From Bacteroidota bacterium (GTDB lineage Bacteria; Bacteroidota; Bacteroidia; Bacteroidales; Paludibacteraceae): 64,000 nucleotides of DNA. Shown piece by piece: positions 25,588 through 34,493 of the stretch. The stretch's first letter is position 1; each line of letters starts with the position of its first letter. Location: contig JAEWUM010000036.1 in NCBI GenBank assembly GCA_023459355.1, positions 98,108-162,107 on the forward strand, read 5' to 3'. The notes beneath the pieces were generated by a model, which ran no database searches, was not told where the DNA came from, and worked only from the letters and a program-made list of their open reading frames with translations. A program made the position numbers and the translations under genes.

Positions 25588-26988
25588 TCAATCTTGCTTT
25601 TTGACCAAAAACCAATCCACCCACGCATCCAAATGCCGCGCTGAATTTGGTCGAAGAACAATCTCTCGTTTTTCATCCAACAAATATATGGTAGGGGTAG
25701 CAAACACATGGTAACGCTTCACAACAGCGCTTTCCCATTTCTGATAGTCGCACACAGATATAAATGGGAAGTTCGACGCGAAATTCTTGAAAGATTGCTT
25801 ATCCTCATCCAACGAAAAGAATACTACTTCCAAACCATGCTCTTTCCATTTCGGGTAAAGTTGGGAGATGGTTACAAGTTCTTCCTTGCAGGCATTGCAC
25901 CAACTTGCGCCAAAAACTACTACGGTATATTTGCTTTTGACATCAGAAAACTTTTTGGGAATATTGGAATGAATATATCCCGGAGCAATCAAATCAGTTT
26001 TAAACTCAAAATCGGGAGCGATATTTCCTTTCTTCATGGCCCGGTAGCTTTCCAACTGGGCAGCCAAATCGTTATTGAGGGTGCAGCTCTGTTCGTTCAG
26101 CACTTTCACAGCCAAGTATTCAGAGGAACCAAACAAGCTTCTTTTCTCAAGTAATTTAAAAAGGAAGTCCGTAATTTCATTGAATTTCTTCTCATCAGAG
26201 ATTAAAGTTAGCATCATCCTGTCGATGGATTTGTTCATCTCAACGTACACTGAATCGAGTGAACGACCACTGTTCTCAATCAACCAAAAGTGTGCTTCGA
26301 TGGCATCCCGAAGTAGACCGCTCTTGTATAAGCGAGGGTCAGTATAATCCAATTGCCTGAATTGTTCTATTGTTGCAGAAAGTTCTGCTGTGCGGTATTG
26401 CGCGATAACACCTACCGAACTAACTAATTTGCGCACCGGAAGATACCAGCTCACATAACTTTTTGAATTTAGCTTCTCAAGAAAGTCCCTGTCTTCCTGT
26501 TGAATCCTGATTCGTTCATTTTCAATGGCTTTCTTTGCTTGTTCTTGCACTACAAACAACGAATCCTTTTGATAAATCTTTTGAAGGTAGTCCCAGGCAC
26601 TCAAAGCTTGCTCCCGACGTGGATGCTCGGTAGCATAACATCCAAAAAGTTCATTCTCCTGACTTCCACTGATAAGTATGGTTTCAGGATTAGCTAAACT
26701 TTCGCCGGTAATATGCATTTTTTCATTTGCAAGTACAATGATGAACGACTTATTATCATCCGTTGCCAGATAAGCCATCCCATAATCTTTTTCGAAAAAA
26801 CTCATCGTGAAAGCACCATTGGTTGAAGCTTTAACACTATCAATGGTATAGATTTCGAAACCATCAAAACCAACTAATCGCACCGGCTGATTACCCAGGG
26901 CAGAAAAGGAGCCGGATAGGGTATTTTGGGAGTGTAATTTAATTCCTGAGAATAGAATTATAAAAGTAGTTAGTAATATTTTATTCAT
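25588..26988 (-). CDS. Secreted thioredoxin-fold protein (TlpA/AhpC-TSA type) with DUF4369-like N-terminus
   Basis: The 466-residue product has a signal peptide (MNKILLTTFIILFSGIKLHSQ), a beta-rich DUF4369-like N-terminal domain (NTLSGSFSALGNQPVRLVGF), a helical middle, and a thioredoxin domain from about 330. The redox motif WCNAC occurs in VVVFGASWCNACKEEL, and the cis-Pro loop is FATPTIYLLDEK. Such periplasmic proteins reduce or rearrange disulfides, and nearby secreted proteins with many cysteines (RGVCWN in every Fn3-like repeat, PCP and RCIKD in FISUMP) are plausible clients. It is sandwiched between two FISUMP lipoprotein genes on one strand. Confidence 0.88.
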   Translation of the reverse strand: MNKILLTTFIILFSGIKLHSQNTLSGSFSALGNQPVRLVGFDGFEIYTIDSVKASTNGAFTMSFFEKDYGMAYLATDDNKSFIIVLANEKMHITGESLANPETILISGSQENELFGCYATEHPRREQALSAWDYLQKIYQKDSLFVVQEQAKKAIENERIRIQQEDRDFLEKLNSKSYVSWYLPVRKLVSSVGVIAQYRTAELSATIEQFRQLDYTDPRLYKSGLLRDAIEAHFWLIENSGRSLDSVYVEMNKSIDRMMLTLISDEKKFNEITDFLFKLLEKRSLFGSSEYLAVKVLNEQSCTLNNDLAAQLESYRAMKKGNIAPDFEFKTDLIAPGYIHSNIPKKFSDVKSKYTVVVFGASWCNACKEELVTISQLYPKWKEHGLEVVFFSLDEDKQSFKNFASNFPFISVCDYQKWESAVVKRYHVFATPTIYLLDEKREIVLRPNSARHLDAWVDWFLVKKQD

Positions 26989-27031
26989 TTTTTTACTGCG
27001 AATGATTTGATAAAATCAAAGTGTCATGTCA

Positions 27032-30000
27032 CTAATCCTTAAGGCAACGAACAGAGATTCCGTACGCGTGGCTGTGGTTGCTCATATCGGCAGTGACACT
27101 GTTGAAGACCAGGACCTGAACGTAAGTACCATTCACAGCACCCGACCAATAGAAACCGTTGGAGCCTACATTGACGAGCGAACCATTGGTGTAGTGACGG
27201 TAGCCAGCCATAGGCAATTTCAATGGCGACGTAAATGCTCCCGCCGAATTACCGCTGCCCCAGCTTGCACATTCGGCGTTCCATTCTGCTGCTGTGGGTA
27301 TACGGAATCCTTCCGGACAAGGATTATTAGTCCCATTGACTCCCTGCCATAGGTTATTGTTTTGGGGGCTTCGCCAGTCGGAGTTTTCACCACTTTCGGT
27401 GATAAAATTGCCGTGGCCGGGAGTATCGCTGCTGCTTAATGTAGATGTCGTTGGGGAAGTACGCTTTTCATGTCCATCCGTTCCACGCCCCCATTGGTAC
27501 AAATCACCGTATCCTTCGGTATCCGTACTGGAATTGGCAACCCGAGTAGCTCCAAGGTTGCGATCCATCCAAACTTTACCTGTAGGACTGGTAACCGTAC
27601 TAAAAGCAGGAGCAGAAGTTGTCGTAAAACTCACTTCATTTCCATAAGCTGTACCTATACTATTCGTCGCATACGCTCTTACATAATAAGTTGTATTCTC
27701 ACTCAGACCAATTAAATTACTTTCAAAAGAACCCGTTCCACTTCCATCTGTTGTTTTACTATGCTCAATTGTTGGGGTTGGACTGGTATTCCAACAAACA
27801 CCCCTTGAGGTTACTGTTGCACCACCATCTGAACTCACGTTTCCACCACTGGTAGCAGAGGTATAACTTATTGCTGAGACAAAAGATGTTGTAACGGTTG
27901 GCAAAACAGTGTAGGATGACGTAGTAAAACTTACTTCATTCCCATAAGCAGTACCCACACTGTTCGTCGCATACGCTCTTACAAAGTAAGTTGTATTAGC
28001 AGCAAGATTTGTTAAATCACTAATGAAGTGGCCGGCTCCACTCCCATCTTCTGTTTTACTATGCTCAATTGTCGGGGTTGGACTGGTATTCCAACAAACA
28101 CCCCGGGCAGTTACTGCTGATCCACCATCTGAGCTAACGTTTCCACCACTGGTGGCTGAAGTGTAGCTTATTGATGATACAGAAGTTGTTGAAACTGTTG
28201 GGGTGGAATTTGTTACTTCACCCTTAATGCATCGAACGGAGCGTCCGAACGATATAGGTAATCCGGCACCCACGCCAGCATTGTTATTGTTGATGCTTAA
28301 TTGTCCAGGGAATTCATTACTCACGAGTGTACTGGAGGAATAGTATCCAGAAATTCCAATATAGTTGAACGAACCATCGTAGTAGCGGTAGCCCGCCAAA
28401 GGTAATTTTAGCGGTGATGCATAGGCACCTGATGAATCATAGCTACTCCAACTCGTATATTCGGTCTCCCATTCTATCAGGGTAGGAACCCGATAACCTT
28501 CAGGGCAAGGATTATTAATCCCATTAACACCTTGCCACAAATTATTGTTTCTCGGAATTCGCCAGTCATAATTATAGTTGCTTGTTGTAATAAACTGTCC
28601 ATGACCTGGAGAATCACTACTACTCAAGGAACTTGTAGTCCCAGAAGTTCGCTTTTCATGTCCATCTGAACCTCTTCCCCATTGATACAAGTCGCCATAC
28701 GCATCAGCATCTGTAGAGGAAGTAGCAGCCCGACTGGCACCAAGATTTCTATCCATCCAAATCTTTCCAGTTGTGGGATTCAAAACTTCAACTACCTCTG
28801 TTTCAATTTTATCTGTTTTAAATATAATCTCGTTACCATAACTGGTTCCTGCAGCATTTGTAGCATAAGCTCTAACATAATAAGTTGTATTTTCAAACAG
28901 ACTGGTAATTGAACTTACATAATTTCCAATACCTGTACCATCAGAAGTTTTACTATTTTCTATTGTCGGGCCTGAATTCGTGTTCCAGCATACACCTCGA
29001 GCTAATACAACTGATCCTCCATCATGAGTTATATTTCCACCACTCATTGCAGCAGATGATGTAATTGTATTTACCTCTGTTGTTGTTAAAACAGGTAGCG
29101 TGATCGGTACTGTAGTTATAAAACTCATTTCATTTCCATAAGCTGTTCCTGCACCATTGGTAGCATATGCCCTGACATAATATGTTGTCCCTGGCTCAAG
29201 GTCTGCAATTTGACTTGTAAAGTTACCTACACCGGAACCCTCTGTTGTTTTTGTGCTTAAATTCACTGTAGGATCTTGTGCTGTGCTCCAAACCACACCT
29301 CTTGCTATTACCGGCGAACATCCATCATTTGTGATATGTCCCCCTGAAAGTGCAGTTGTAACACCTACCGCGGTAACAATGGTAGTTGTTAAAACAGGCA
29401 AACCTACAAAGAACTCCTCTCCATAAGCTGTACCAAAAGCATTTGTAGCATAAGCTCTGACATAATAATTTTTGAGCGAATCTAAACCAGTCACATTAGA
29501 TGAGAAATAATTTTCGTTTAGAGTAAGGACTGTTTTTGTTGTCAATTCGACTGTAGGGGTTTGTAAAAGACTCCAACATACTCCACAAGCTGTTATGGAA
29601 TCTCCACCGTTATCTTCAATTACGCCCCCTGTTTCAAATGACTTACCAGTTACAGCTGACGGGTAAAGTGTATTCAGCAATGGGATTCCTTTTGTTGTAA
29701 AATTCTTTTGTTCACCATAATTAATACCGGTACTATTAATCACGTAGGGTCTGACAAAATAGTTGGTTCTGGGGATTAATGAATCTATTTGAAACTGATT
29801 AAAAACAATATCCCTTTTTTCAATGTAGTTAGTATTTTTAGTAGGATTATCATTTTTACTCCAACAAACACCTATTGACCTGATAAAACCTTTACCTTCT
29901 TTCGTTATCGATAAGTTTACAATCACAGCACTGTCAGTCTGTTCTGAAAAGGATACTATTTCAGCTTCTGCCAACTCTCCGGGTGTAAAAACTCCCTCGA

Positions 30001-30079
30001 AGACTTCTTTGTTTTCTTCTTCGCACGAAAACACAAGAATTGTCAGTAACAAAACAAGAATTGTTCGAAATCTTTTCAT
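27032..30079 (-). CDS. Lipoprotein with six Fn3-like repeats and two FISUMP domains
   Basis: The 1015-residue product has a lipoprotein signal (MKRFRTILVLLLTILVFSC). Layout: four Fn3-like repeats (about 30-425), FISUMP domain 1 (about 430-617, from GKIWMDRNLGASRAA to SVRCIKG), two nearly identical 100-residue repeats (about 620-820), and FISUMP domain 2 (about 830-1015, ending ISVRCLKD). The repeats carry SGGN-x-DGG-x-V-x-RGVCWNT. It is a probable surface-exposed filamentous or adhesin-like protein. It has the same design as the 24015 gene with two lectin-like ends instead of one. It lies 11 bases after the PEGA-barrel gene. Ligands are unknown. Confidence 0.85.
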   Translation of the reverse strand: MKRFRTILVLLLTILVFSCEEENKEVFEGVFTPGELAEAEIVSFSEQTDSAVIVNLSITKEGKGFIRSIGVCWSKNDNPTKNTNYIEKRDIVFNQFQIDSLIPRTNYFVRPYVINSTGINYGEQKNFTTKGIPLLNTLYPSAVTGKSFETGGVIEDNGGDSITACGVCWSLLQTPTVELTTKTVLTLNENYFSSNVTGLDSLKNYYVRAYATNAFGTAYGEEFFVGLPVLTTTIVTAVGVTTALSGGHITNDGCSPVIARGVVWSTAQDPTVNLSTKTTEGSGVGNFTSQIADLEPGTTYYVRAYATNGAGTAYGNEMSFITTVPITLPVLTTTEVNTITSSAAMSGGNITHDGGSVVLARGVCWNTNSGPTIENSKTSDGTGIGNYVSSITSLFENTTYYVRAYATNAAGTSYGNEIIFKTDKIETEVVEVLNPTTGKIWMDRNLGASRAATSSTDADAYGDLYQWGRGSDGHEKRTSGTTSSLSSSDSPGHGQFITTSNYNYDWRIPRNNNLWQGVNGINNPCPEGYRVPTLIEWETEYTSWSSYDSSGAYASPLKLPLAGYRYYDGSFNYIGISGYYSSSTLVSNEFPGQLSINNNNAGVGAGLPISFGRSVRCIKGEVTNSTPTVSTTSVSSISYTSATSGGNVSSDGGSAVTARGVCWNTSPTPTIEHSKTEDGSGAGHFISDLTNLAANTTYFVRAYATNSVGTAYGNEVSFTTSSYTVLPTVTTSFVSAISYTSATSGGNVSSDGGATVTSRGVCWNTSPTPTIEHSKTTDGSGTGSFESNLIGLSENTTYYVRAYATNSIGTAYGNEVSFTTTSAPAFSTVTSPTGKVWMDRNLGATRVANSSTDTEGYGDLYQWGRGTDGHEKRTSPTTSTLSSSDTPGHGNFITESGENSDWRSPQNNNLWQGVNGTNNPCPEGFRIPTAAEWNAECASWGSGNSAGAFTSPLKLPMAGYRHYTNGSLVNVGSNGFYWSGAVNGTYVQVLVFNSVTADMSNHSHAYGISVRCLKD
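27035..27205 (-). other. DGR-like variable segment in FISUMP domain 2
   Basis: Between YR (YRHYTNGS) and SVRCLKD the codons at diversified positions are nearly all NNC or NNT (for example CAC, ACC, GTC, TTC, TAC), interspersed with unchanged AAC/AAT and fixed Trp, Gly and Ser codons. This is what adenine-directed change of AAY codons would leave. No template repeat is in the window. Confidence 0.35.
27621..28220 (-). repeat. 300-bp tandem duplication inside the FISUMP lipoprotein gene
   Basis: Two units with an exact 300-base period (27621-27920 and about 27921-28220) are highly similar at the nucleotide level, including silent positions, and each encodes one 100-residue Fn3-like repeat. The remaining repeats of the gene are far less similar, so this duplication is recent. 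Confidence 0.8.
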
Positions 30080-30090
30080 AATGTAGTCGT

Positions 30091-32466
30091 CTAAAACATG
30101 AAGCCCAGTCCCCCACCAAACTGTAATGCATCATAATTTGTATCACCAGCAGAGATTGTTTTCTTTAACTCTCCAAATATAAACAACTGACCTACAACGA
30201 CTTTAACACCCACCTTCAACACAGGCATTGAAGTATTAATAATTGCATCTCCTTCAATTGTCAAACCTCCATCTTTTGTATACAATTGAGAAAATTGGTA
30301 ACCAGCTAATATATATGGAAAGAAAAAACTACTTATCCTGAAAGGGATTATCCCTCCACTAATTTCAGCTCCTCGATGAGAAACTAATGCATTGGGTTTA
30401 AATGGCTCAAAATCTACCATATTAAAGCCACAACTAAATGCCGCCACATCAACAATAAATGGATAAAAAATGCTGTTTATATTTATCTGATGTCCTAAAT
30501 CCACAATGATATTACCCGTTGAGATATTATTATTAAATATTGTATTATTGAAATTCGTCTGCATATACCCATAGCTCAATGCGATGGGATGTTGTTTAAA
30601 GAAACTTCTTGTAAAATGTCTTGTAGAAAAATGAAAATTATTTTCTCTGGCTAATACTTCAATCTCGTCACTATGTTTTTTCTTATTATGCATCAATGTA
30701 ATCTGATGAGTACCCATTTGAATGTCCATCTTTTGAGGAGTTAAACCAATCCGATTCCCGTCAACATATAATTCAGCTCCTTTTGGATAACTGGTAATAT
30801 TTACAGGCATAATATCGCTCACCTCAAAAATATGATTTGTTTCACCATCTTCTGCAACCCGTATTGTTTGTTCTATCTCCCTTTTCCCATTAATTAATTT
30901 CAATTTCTGCGTACCGAAAGGTAATGTTAAATTGAGCGGAGTACTTCCCCGGCGAATGCCATTAACAAACAATTGTGCTCCAGGAGGATTACTTTGAATG
31001 TTCACACCGATTCCAGTGACCAATTCTTCATACAACTCTAATGTTTTATTTTCTTCAATGATAATTTTTTTCGTAAGCGAACCTGCATCCTCTTTTCCAA
31101 GTGTTAGCGTATACTCTCCTACCAACAAGTCATTTATTACATCCGGAGTTTGTCCGTAGTATTTGTCATTCAGTTTGATTATTGCTCCGATTACGTTCGA
31201 TACTACTTTTAAATTCCCAACCATGGGTTTTGGATACAATTCAATATCATACTCCTCCCCAATCTGGAATTCAACTCTTTTCACACCATCATGATGGTAT
31301 GCCTTTTTTACTTCGATGGTATGCCATCCACTCTGGAGACGACCTTTCCAGGAGCCCTTATTAATTAATTTACTATCTACAAACATCTCGCAATCATCTG
31401 CAGTTTTAATATTAACTAAGGCAAAATTTGGTTGTAGCGTTACAGTCTCCCCAGCCTCCAACCCTTCATTCACATGAATCCGGATTGTTTTGGGTTCATA
31501 GAATTCTTTACGCAAAGTTATTACACGTTCTCCTGAAGGAACTTTTTTGAGTAAACAAGGGGTTTTTTCTCCTGTTTCTTTTCCGTCAACAAAAACAACT
31601 GCACCATCTTCAGGTTTTGACTCTAAATATATACTCCCAAATGCTGGTTTCATATCAAAAGTAACGGTTGTTGTTTCGTTATCTTTAATTGTTACCGATT
31701 TTGTTTGAGGATGAAAAAGTGTTTTATTGGCAGTTATTTCGTAAACACCGGAACGCAAAGTATCTGAAGTTAAAGGTGTAACTCCGTTCTGCTGAACTCC
31801 ATTTATAAATATATTCATTCCATCTTCAGGAATTGACTTCACATTGACAAAACCAAAATTCGGTTTTAACACAATATCAAATATCTTTTTCCCTTCAGTA
31901 GCATTAAATTGAAAAGCACCAGCAACCGGATGGAATTTATCTTTATTAATTCGATAATTATAATTACCATCAGGCTTTTGAATCTGTAATGGTGTTTGTC
32001 CAAGATACTGTTCGTTTACGAAAACATCTGCCCCCGAAGGTTCTGAGGTGAAAATTACAAATTGAGTTTGTACTGGTTTTACAATCATTTCCAGAGTTCC
32101 TGTTATTAATACCATCTCGTAAACAGTAGCCTTTTCAATTGCAACAGGAATAAAGTAGTCTCTTAACAAGCCCAGTTGAGGATGTGATATTGTAATTCGT
32201 TTCAATCCCCATGGAACATATACCCATATTTCAGCAGGTTTATCAACTGTTTTTACAATGCCAGTCATCCCTCCATCAAAATAAAAATCTCTTTGTGTTG
32301 TGACAACCTTTATAATAGCACAGATTTCACCATTTTGGTCTTTCAAAGGATAATTGACCCGCGCATCCAAATCATTTTCTAATTTTCGAAATGATTTTAC
32401 AGCAATATCGGCGGACATATTTCCAACTGTAAGAAACAGTAAAAGCAACAACAAATAATATTTCAT
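30091..32466 (-). CDS. PEGA-repeat protein with C-terminal beta-barrel region
   Basis: The 791-residue product has a signal peptide (MKYYLLLLLLFLTVGNMSAD). Its N-terminal domain is a close paralogue of the 20184 protein (ENDLDARVN, FDGGMTGIVKT, EIWVYVPWG, HPQLG, KATVYEMVLITG). About six or seven PEGA repeats follow (PSGADVFVNEQYLGQTPLQI, PEDGAVVFVDGKETGEKTP, YPKGAELYVDGNRIGLTPQ). From about 620 it turns into amphipathic strands ending LQFGGGLGFMF, a barrel-like outer-membrane terminus, where the paralogue has an FGE-like domain. PEGA domains often contact cell-wall or surface glycans. It lies between the LPP20-like gene (17 bases upstream) and the FISUMP gene (11 bases downstream). Confidence 0.8.
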   Translation of the reverse strand: MKYYLLLLLLFLTVGNMSADIAVKSFRKLENDLDARVNYPLKDQNGEICAIIKVVTTQRDFYFDGGMTGIVKTVDKPAEIWVYVPWGLKRITISHPQLGLLRDYFIPVAIEKATVYEMVLITGTLEMIVKPVQTQFVIFTSEPSGADVFVNEQYLGQTPLQIQKPDGNYNYRINKDKFHPVAGAFQFNATEGKKIFDIVLKPNFGFVNVKSIPEDGMNIFINGVQQNGVTPLTSDTLRSGVYEITANKTLFHPQTKSVTIKDNETTTVTFDMKPAFGSIYLESKPEDGAVVFVDGKETGEKTPCLLKKVPSGERVITLRKEFYEPKTIRIHVNEGLEAGETVTLQPNFALVNIKTADDCEMFVDSKLINKGSWKGRLQSGWHTIEVKKAYHHDGVKRVEFQIGEEYDIELYPKPMVGNLKVVSNVIGAIIKLNDKYYGQTPDVINDLLVGEYTLTLGKEDAGSLTKKIIIEENKTLELYEELVTGIGVNIQSNPPGAQLFVNGIRRGSTPLNLTLPFGTQKLKLINGKREIEQTIRVAEDGETNHIFEVSDIMPVNITSYPKGAELYVDGNRIGLTPQKMDIQMGTHQITLMHNKKKHSDEIEVLARENNFHFSTRHFTRSFFKQHPIALSYGYMQTNFNNTIFNNNISTGNIIVDLGHQININSIFYPFIVDVAAFSCGFNMVDFEPFKPNALVSHRGAEISGGIIPFRISSFFFPYILAGYQFSQLYTKDGGLTIEGDAIINTSMPVLKVGVKVVVGQLFIFGELKKTISAGDTNYDALQFGGGLGFMF

Positions 32467-32483
32467 TTATGTATTAGATTTTA

Positions 32484-34304
32484 TTAAAAATCCGACAACC
32501 CATAAATACTTCCATCCGGATTCTTTTCCGGTTGCCAGGTGCGGACATGAATCACCGGGGCAATGGAATCGGTCATATCAATCAGCAGAAAGAGGTAACC
32601 GGTGTCTCCATAATTGGTTGAGAAATAATCCTGCTTAATCTGGATGCCAAATATTTCATTTCCCTTGCCGGATTGACGAACTGTATTATCGGCAAAACGG
32701 ATATTGATAAATTCATTACTTTTGAAACAGTGCTGCAGGTTACGCAAATACTGCTCTTTCGACAACCTGTTGTACCGGACAATCTGGTTGTTGCTGTACT
32801 GAAATTCGGCGCTTGGTTTTACTTTCACAACACTTCCAGTGATGATAAGGGCATTATCCGAAAAGATGTTTTCGATATAATCCAAACGTTTGAGTGCATA
32901 CGCTGTTTTGTAGTTCTCCATGAAATTGATTAACTCAACGCGTGTTTTTTCGCTCCAAAAGGTATTGGATGAAATATCATCTACCGATTGTTTGGATAAG
33001 CCAAAGGTGATGTTGGTGATTTTATTCTTCTTGTTGAGGGTAAAAATGACATCCTCGACGAAAGTCCGGTTGTTGTTCTGAAAAGAGAAGGACATCGGAA
33101 CCGAACGGCACAATACGAAATCACCGTGCTGAAAATACTTCACAGTACCGGTTTTGAGTATCCTGGCATTTCCATATTGCATCAGTTTTTGAAAGATGTC
33201 ATATCCTTCGGTTGTGAAAAGTGATTGAACGGCACCATAATTCTTAGAAGTTATGGCTTGTAAAACGTTTTTCAACACAACTTCTTTATCCTCCACATTG
33301 GACAATAATGTTAGTTTACCTGGATTCCTTTCTGCATGTTGTGTTTCTGAATGCACTGAAGGAGACTCACGAGATATACTTTCATTGTTTATAACAGTCG
33401 CTTTACCATTATTTTTCAATGCAGTTAGATATGCATTTCGATAAGGTACTAATGGCAATTTCTGCATCACATCACGCAACTCCATATCGATTGCCGATTC
33501 GCCTTCGAAAGCATATTCAATTTTCAACTTTAAATCGCCACCGGCACTTACGTTGGGTAATTCAGCCACACCGAGTCCATCTTTAGCACTGTAAATGTTT
33601 GTCCAGTCCTGCCCCGACCAATAGGAATAATCCATATTTCTCACCGGATGATTTTTATAAAGGATATTCAGCAGATATTCGTGGTAGGTATTTTTGTTTT
33701 CTGCTTTTTCGATATTGACTGATATATTGGCAAAAATATCGTTGATTTGCACAGGCAACCACGTAAGTAATAACACTTCAGCACCATCTGATGCAGTCAT
33801 TTTAACTTCTCCTGCTTCAGGGTGACTCCGCAACAAAGTCTGCGACCAGTAAAAATATCGCAGCGCATCAGCAATCTGACAGTTTCTGGCTGCCTGTTCG
33901 CCATTTTTAGCAAATTCAATGATTTTTTGCTTTCTGGATTCAAAAACCTTGGCAATCTCATTTCTTTTGATGTACCTGAATACCTTTGCGTCGGGTTCGT
34001 GCTGAATAATAAATCGATTTGTATTGTGGAGGGTGGCGTTGGAATATGTTTTCAGCACATCATTCACCGTTTCGGTAAACTTCTGACCGGTTTCGGTTAT
34101 TATCCGCTCAAAATTACTTTGAACCTGAGTAGAAATCTGACTAATGATATCAACTAATGCCTGTTGATCGGCTTCCCTTAGCGTGTTTCCTGTTCCTTCT
34201 CCCCAAATATAGGTATGTTGGTCCATCTTGATCTGATCAACAGTCTGGGCTGAAAGAGTACAATAAATCATCAAAACAAACAACAATAAAATTTTATTTT
34301 TCAT
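32484..34304 (-). CDS. LPP20/FlgT-like secreted protein with C-terminal NTF2-like region
   Basis: The start is ATG 34304 (MKNKILLLFVLMIYCTLSAQ, a signal peptide); ATG 34325 would overlap the -7 box. The 606-residue product has THTYIWGEGTG-like strand and LREADQQALVDIISQISTQV at about 25-60, the LPP20/FlgT N-terminal pattern, followed by a helical segment (FAKNGEQAARNCQIADALRYFYWSQTLL). The last 200 residues (KTRVELINFMENYKTAYALKRLDYIENIFSDNALII) look NTF2/SnoaL-like. It is the first gene of the 34304-24015 operon, with a perfect promoter right upstream. Confidence 0.65.
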   Translation of the reverse strand: MKNKILLLFVLMIYCTLSAQTVDQIKMDQHTYIWGEGTGNTLREADQQALVDIISQISTQVQSNFERIITETGQKFTETVNDVLKTYSNATLHNTNRFIIQHEPDAKVFRYIKRNEIAKVFESRKQKIIEFAKNGEQAARNCQIADALRYFYWSQTLLRSHPEAGEVKMTASDGAEVLLLTWLPVQINDIFANISVNIEKAENKNTYHEYLLNILYKNHPVRNMDYSYWSGQDWTNIYSAKDGLGVAELPNVSAGGDLKLKIEYAFEGESAIDMELRDVMQKLPLVPYRNAYLTALKNNGKATVINNESISRESPSVHSETQHAERNPGKLTLLSNVEDKEVVLKNVLQAITSKNYGAVQSLFTTEGYDIFQKLMQYGNARILKTGTVKYFQHGDFVLCRSVPMSFSFQNNNRTFVEDVIFTLNKKNKITNITFGLSKQSVDDISSNTFWSEKTRVELINFMENYKTAYALKRLDYIENIFSDNALIITGSVVKVKPSAEFQYSNNQIVRYNRLSKEQYLRNLQHCFKSNEFINIRFADNTVRQSGKGNEIFGIQIKQDYFSTNYGDTGYLFLLIDMTDSIAPVIHVRTWQPEKNPDGSIYGLSDF

Positions 34305-34324
34305 AACATTATATTTAATGCCCA

Positions 34325-34354
34325 CAAATTTATAAAATTATATTAAACCACAAA
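34325..34354 (-). promoter_or_regulatory. Promoter of the 34304-24015 envelope operon
   Basis: On the minus strand TTTG (34351-34354), 18 bases, then TAAATTTG (34325-34332): both elements perfect, same spacing as the tRNA-Val promoter. The expected start near 34318 gives a leader of about 14 bases and supports ATG 34304. Confidence 0.8.
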
Positions 34355-34385
34355 TAAGTTTTGTTATGTTTTTTTTGCATTTATA

Positions 34386-34437
34386 TTTTCTTTTCTCCGT
34401 TCTCCGTTTTCCGTTTTCCGCTTTTCACTTTCCGCTA
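34386..34437. repeat. Short tandem CCGTTTT/CCGCTTT-type repeat tract
   Basis: A tract of 6-9 base units ending in CCG (TTCTCCG, TTTTCCG, CTTTCCGCT) lies in the divergent gap before the S46 peptidase gene. Related tracts occur at 36618-36722, 42332-42363 and 46437-46530. Confidence 0.7.
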
Positions 34438-34445
34438 AAAAACCC

Positions 34446-34453
34446 TATCTTTG
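34446..34453 (+). promoter_or_regulatory. -7 element of the S46 peptidase gene
   Basis: TATCTTTG, a perfect TAnnTTTG, about 41 bases before the ATG at 34494. The -33 position falls in the CCG-repeat tract and has no TTTG. Confidence 0.5.
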
Positions 34454-34493
34454 TGTGTAATTATACCAATTTCATACAAACACCCATTTCAAT

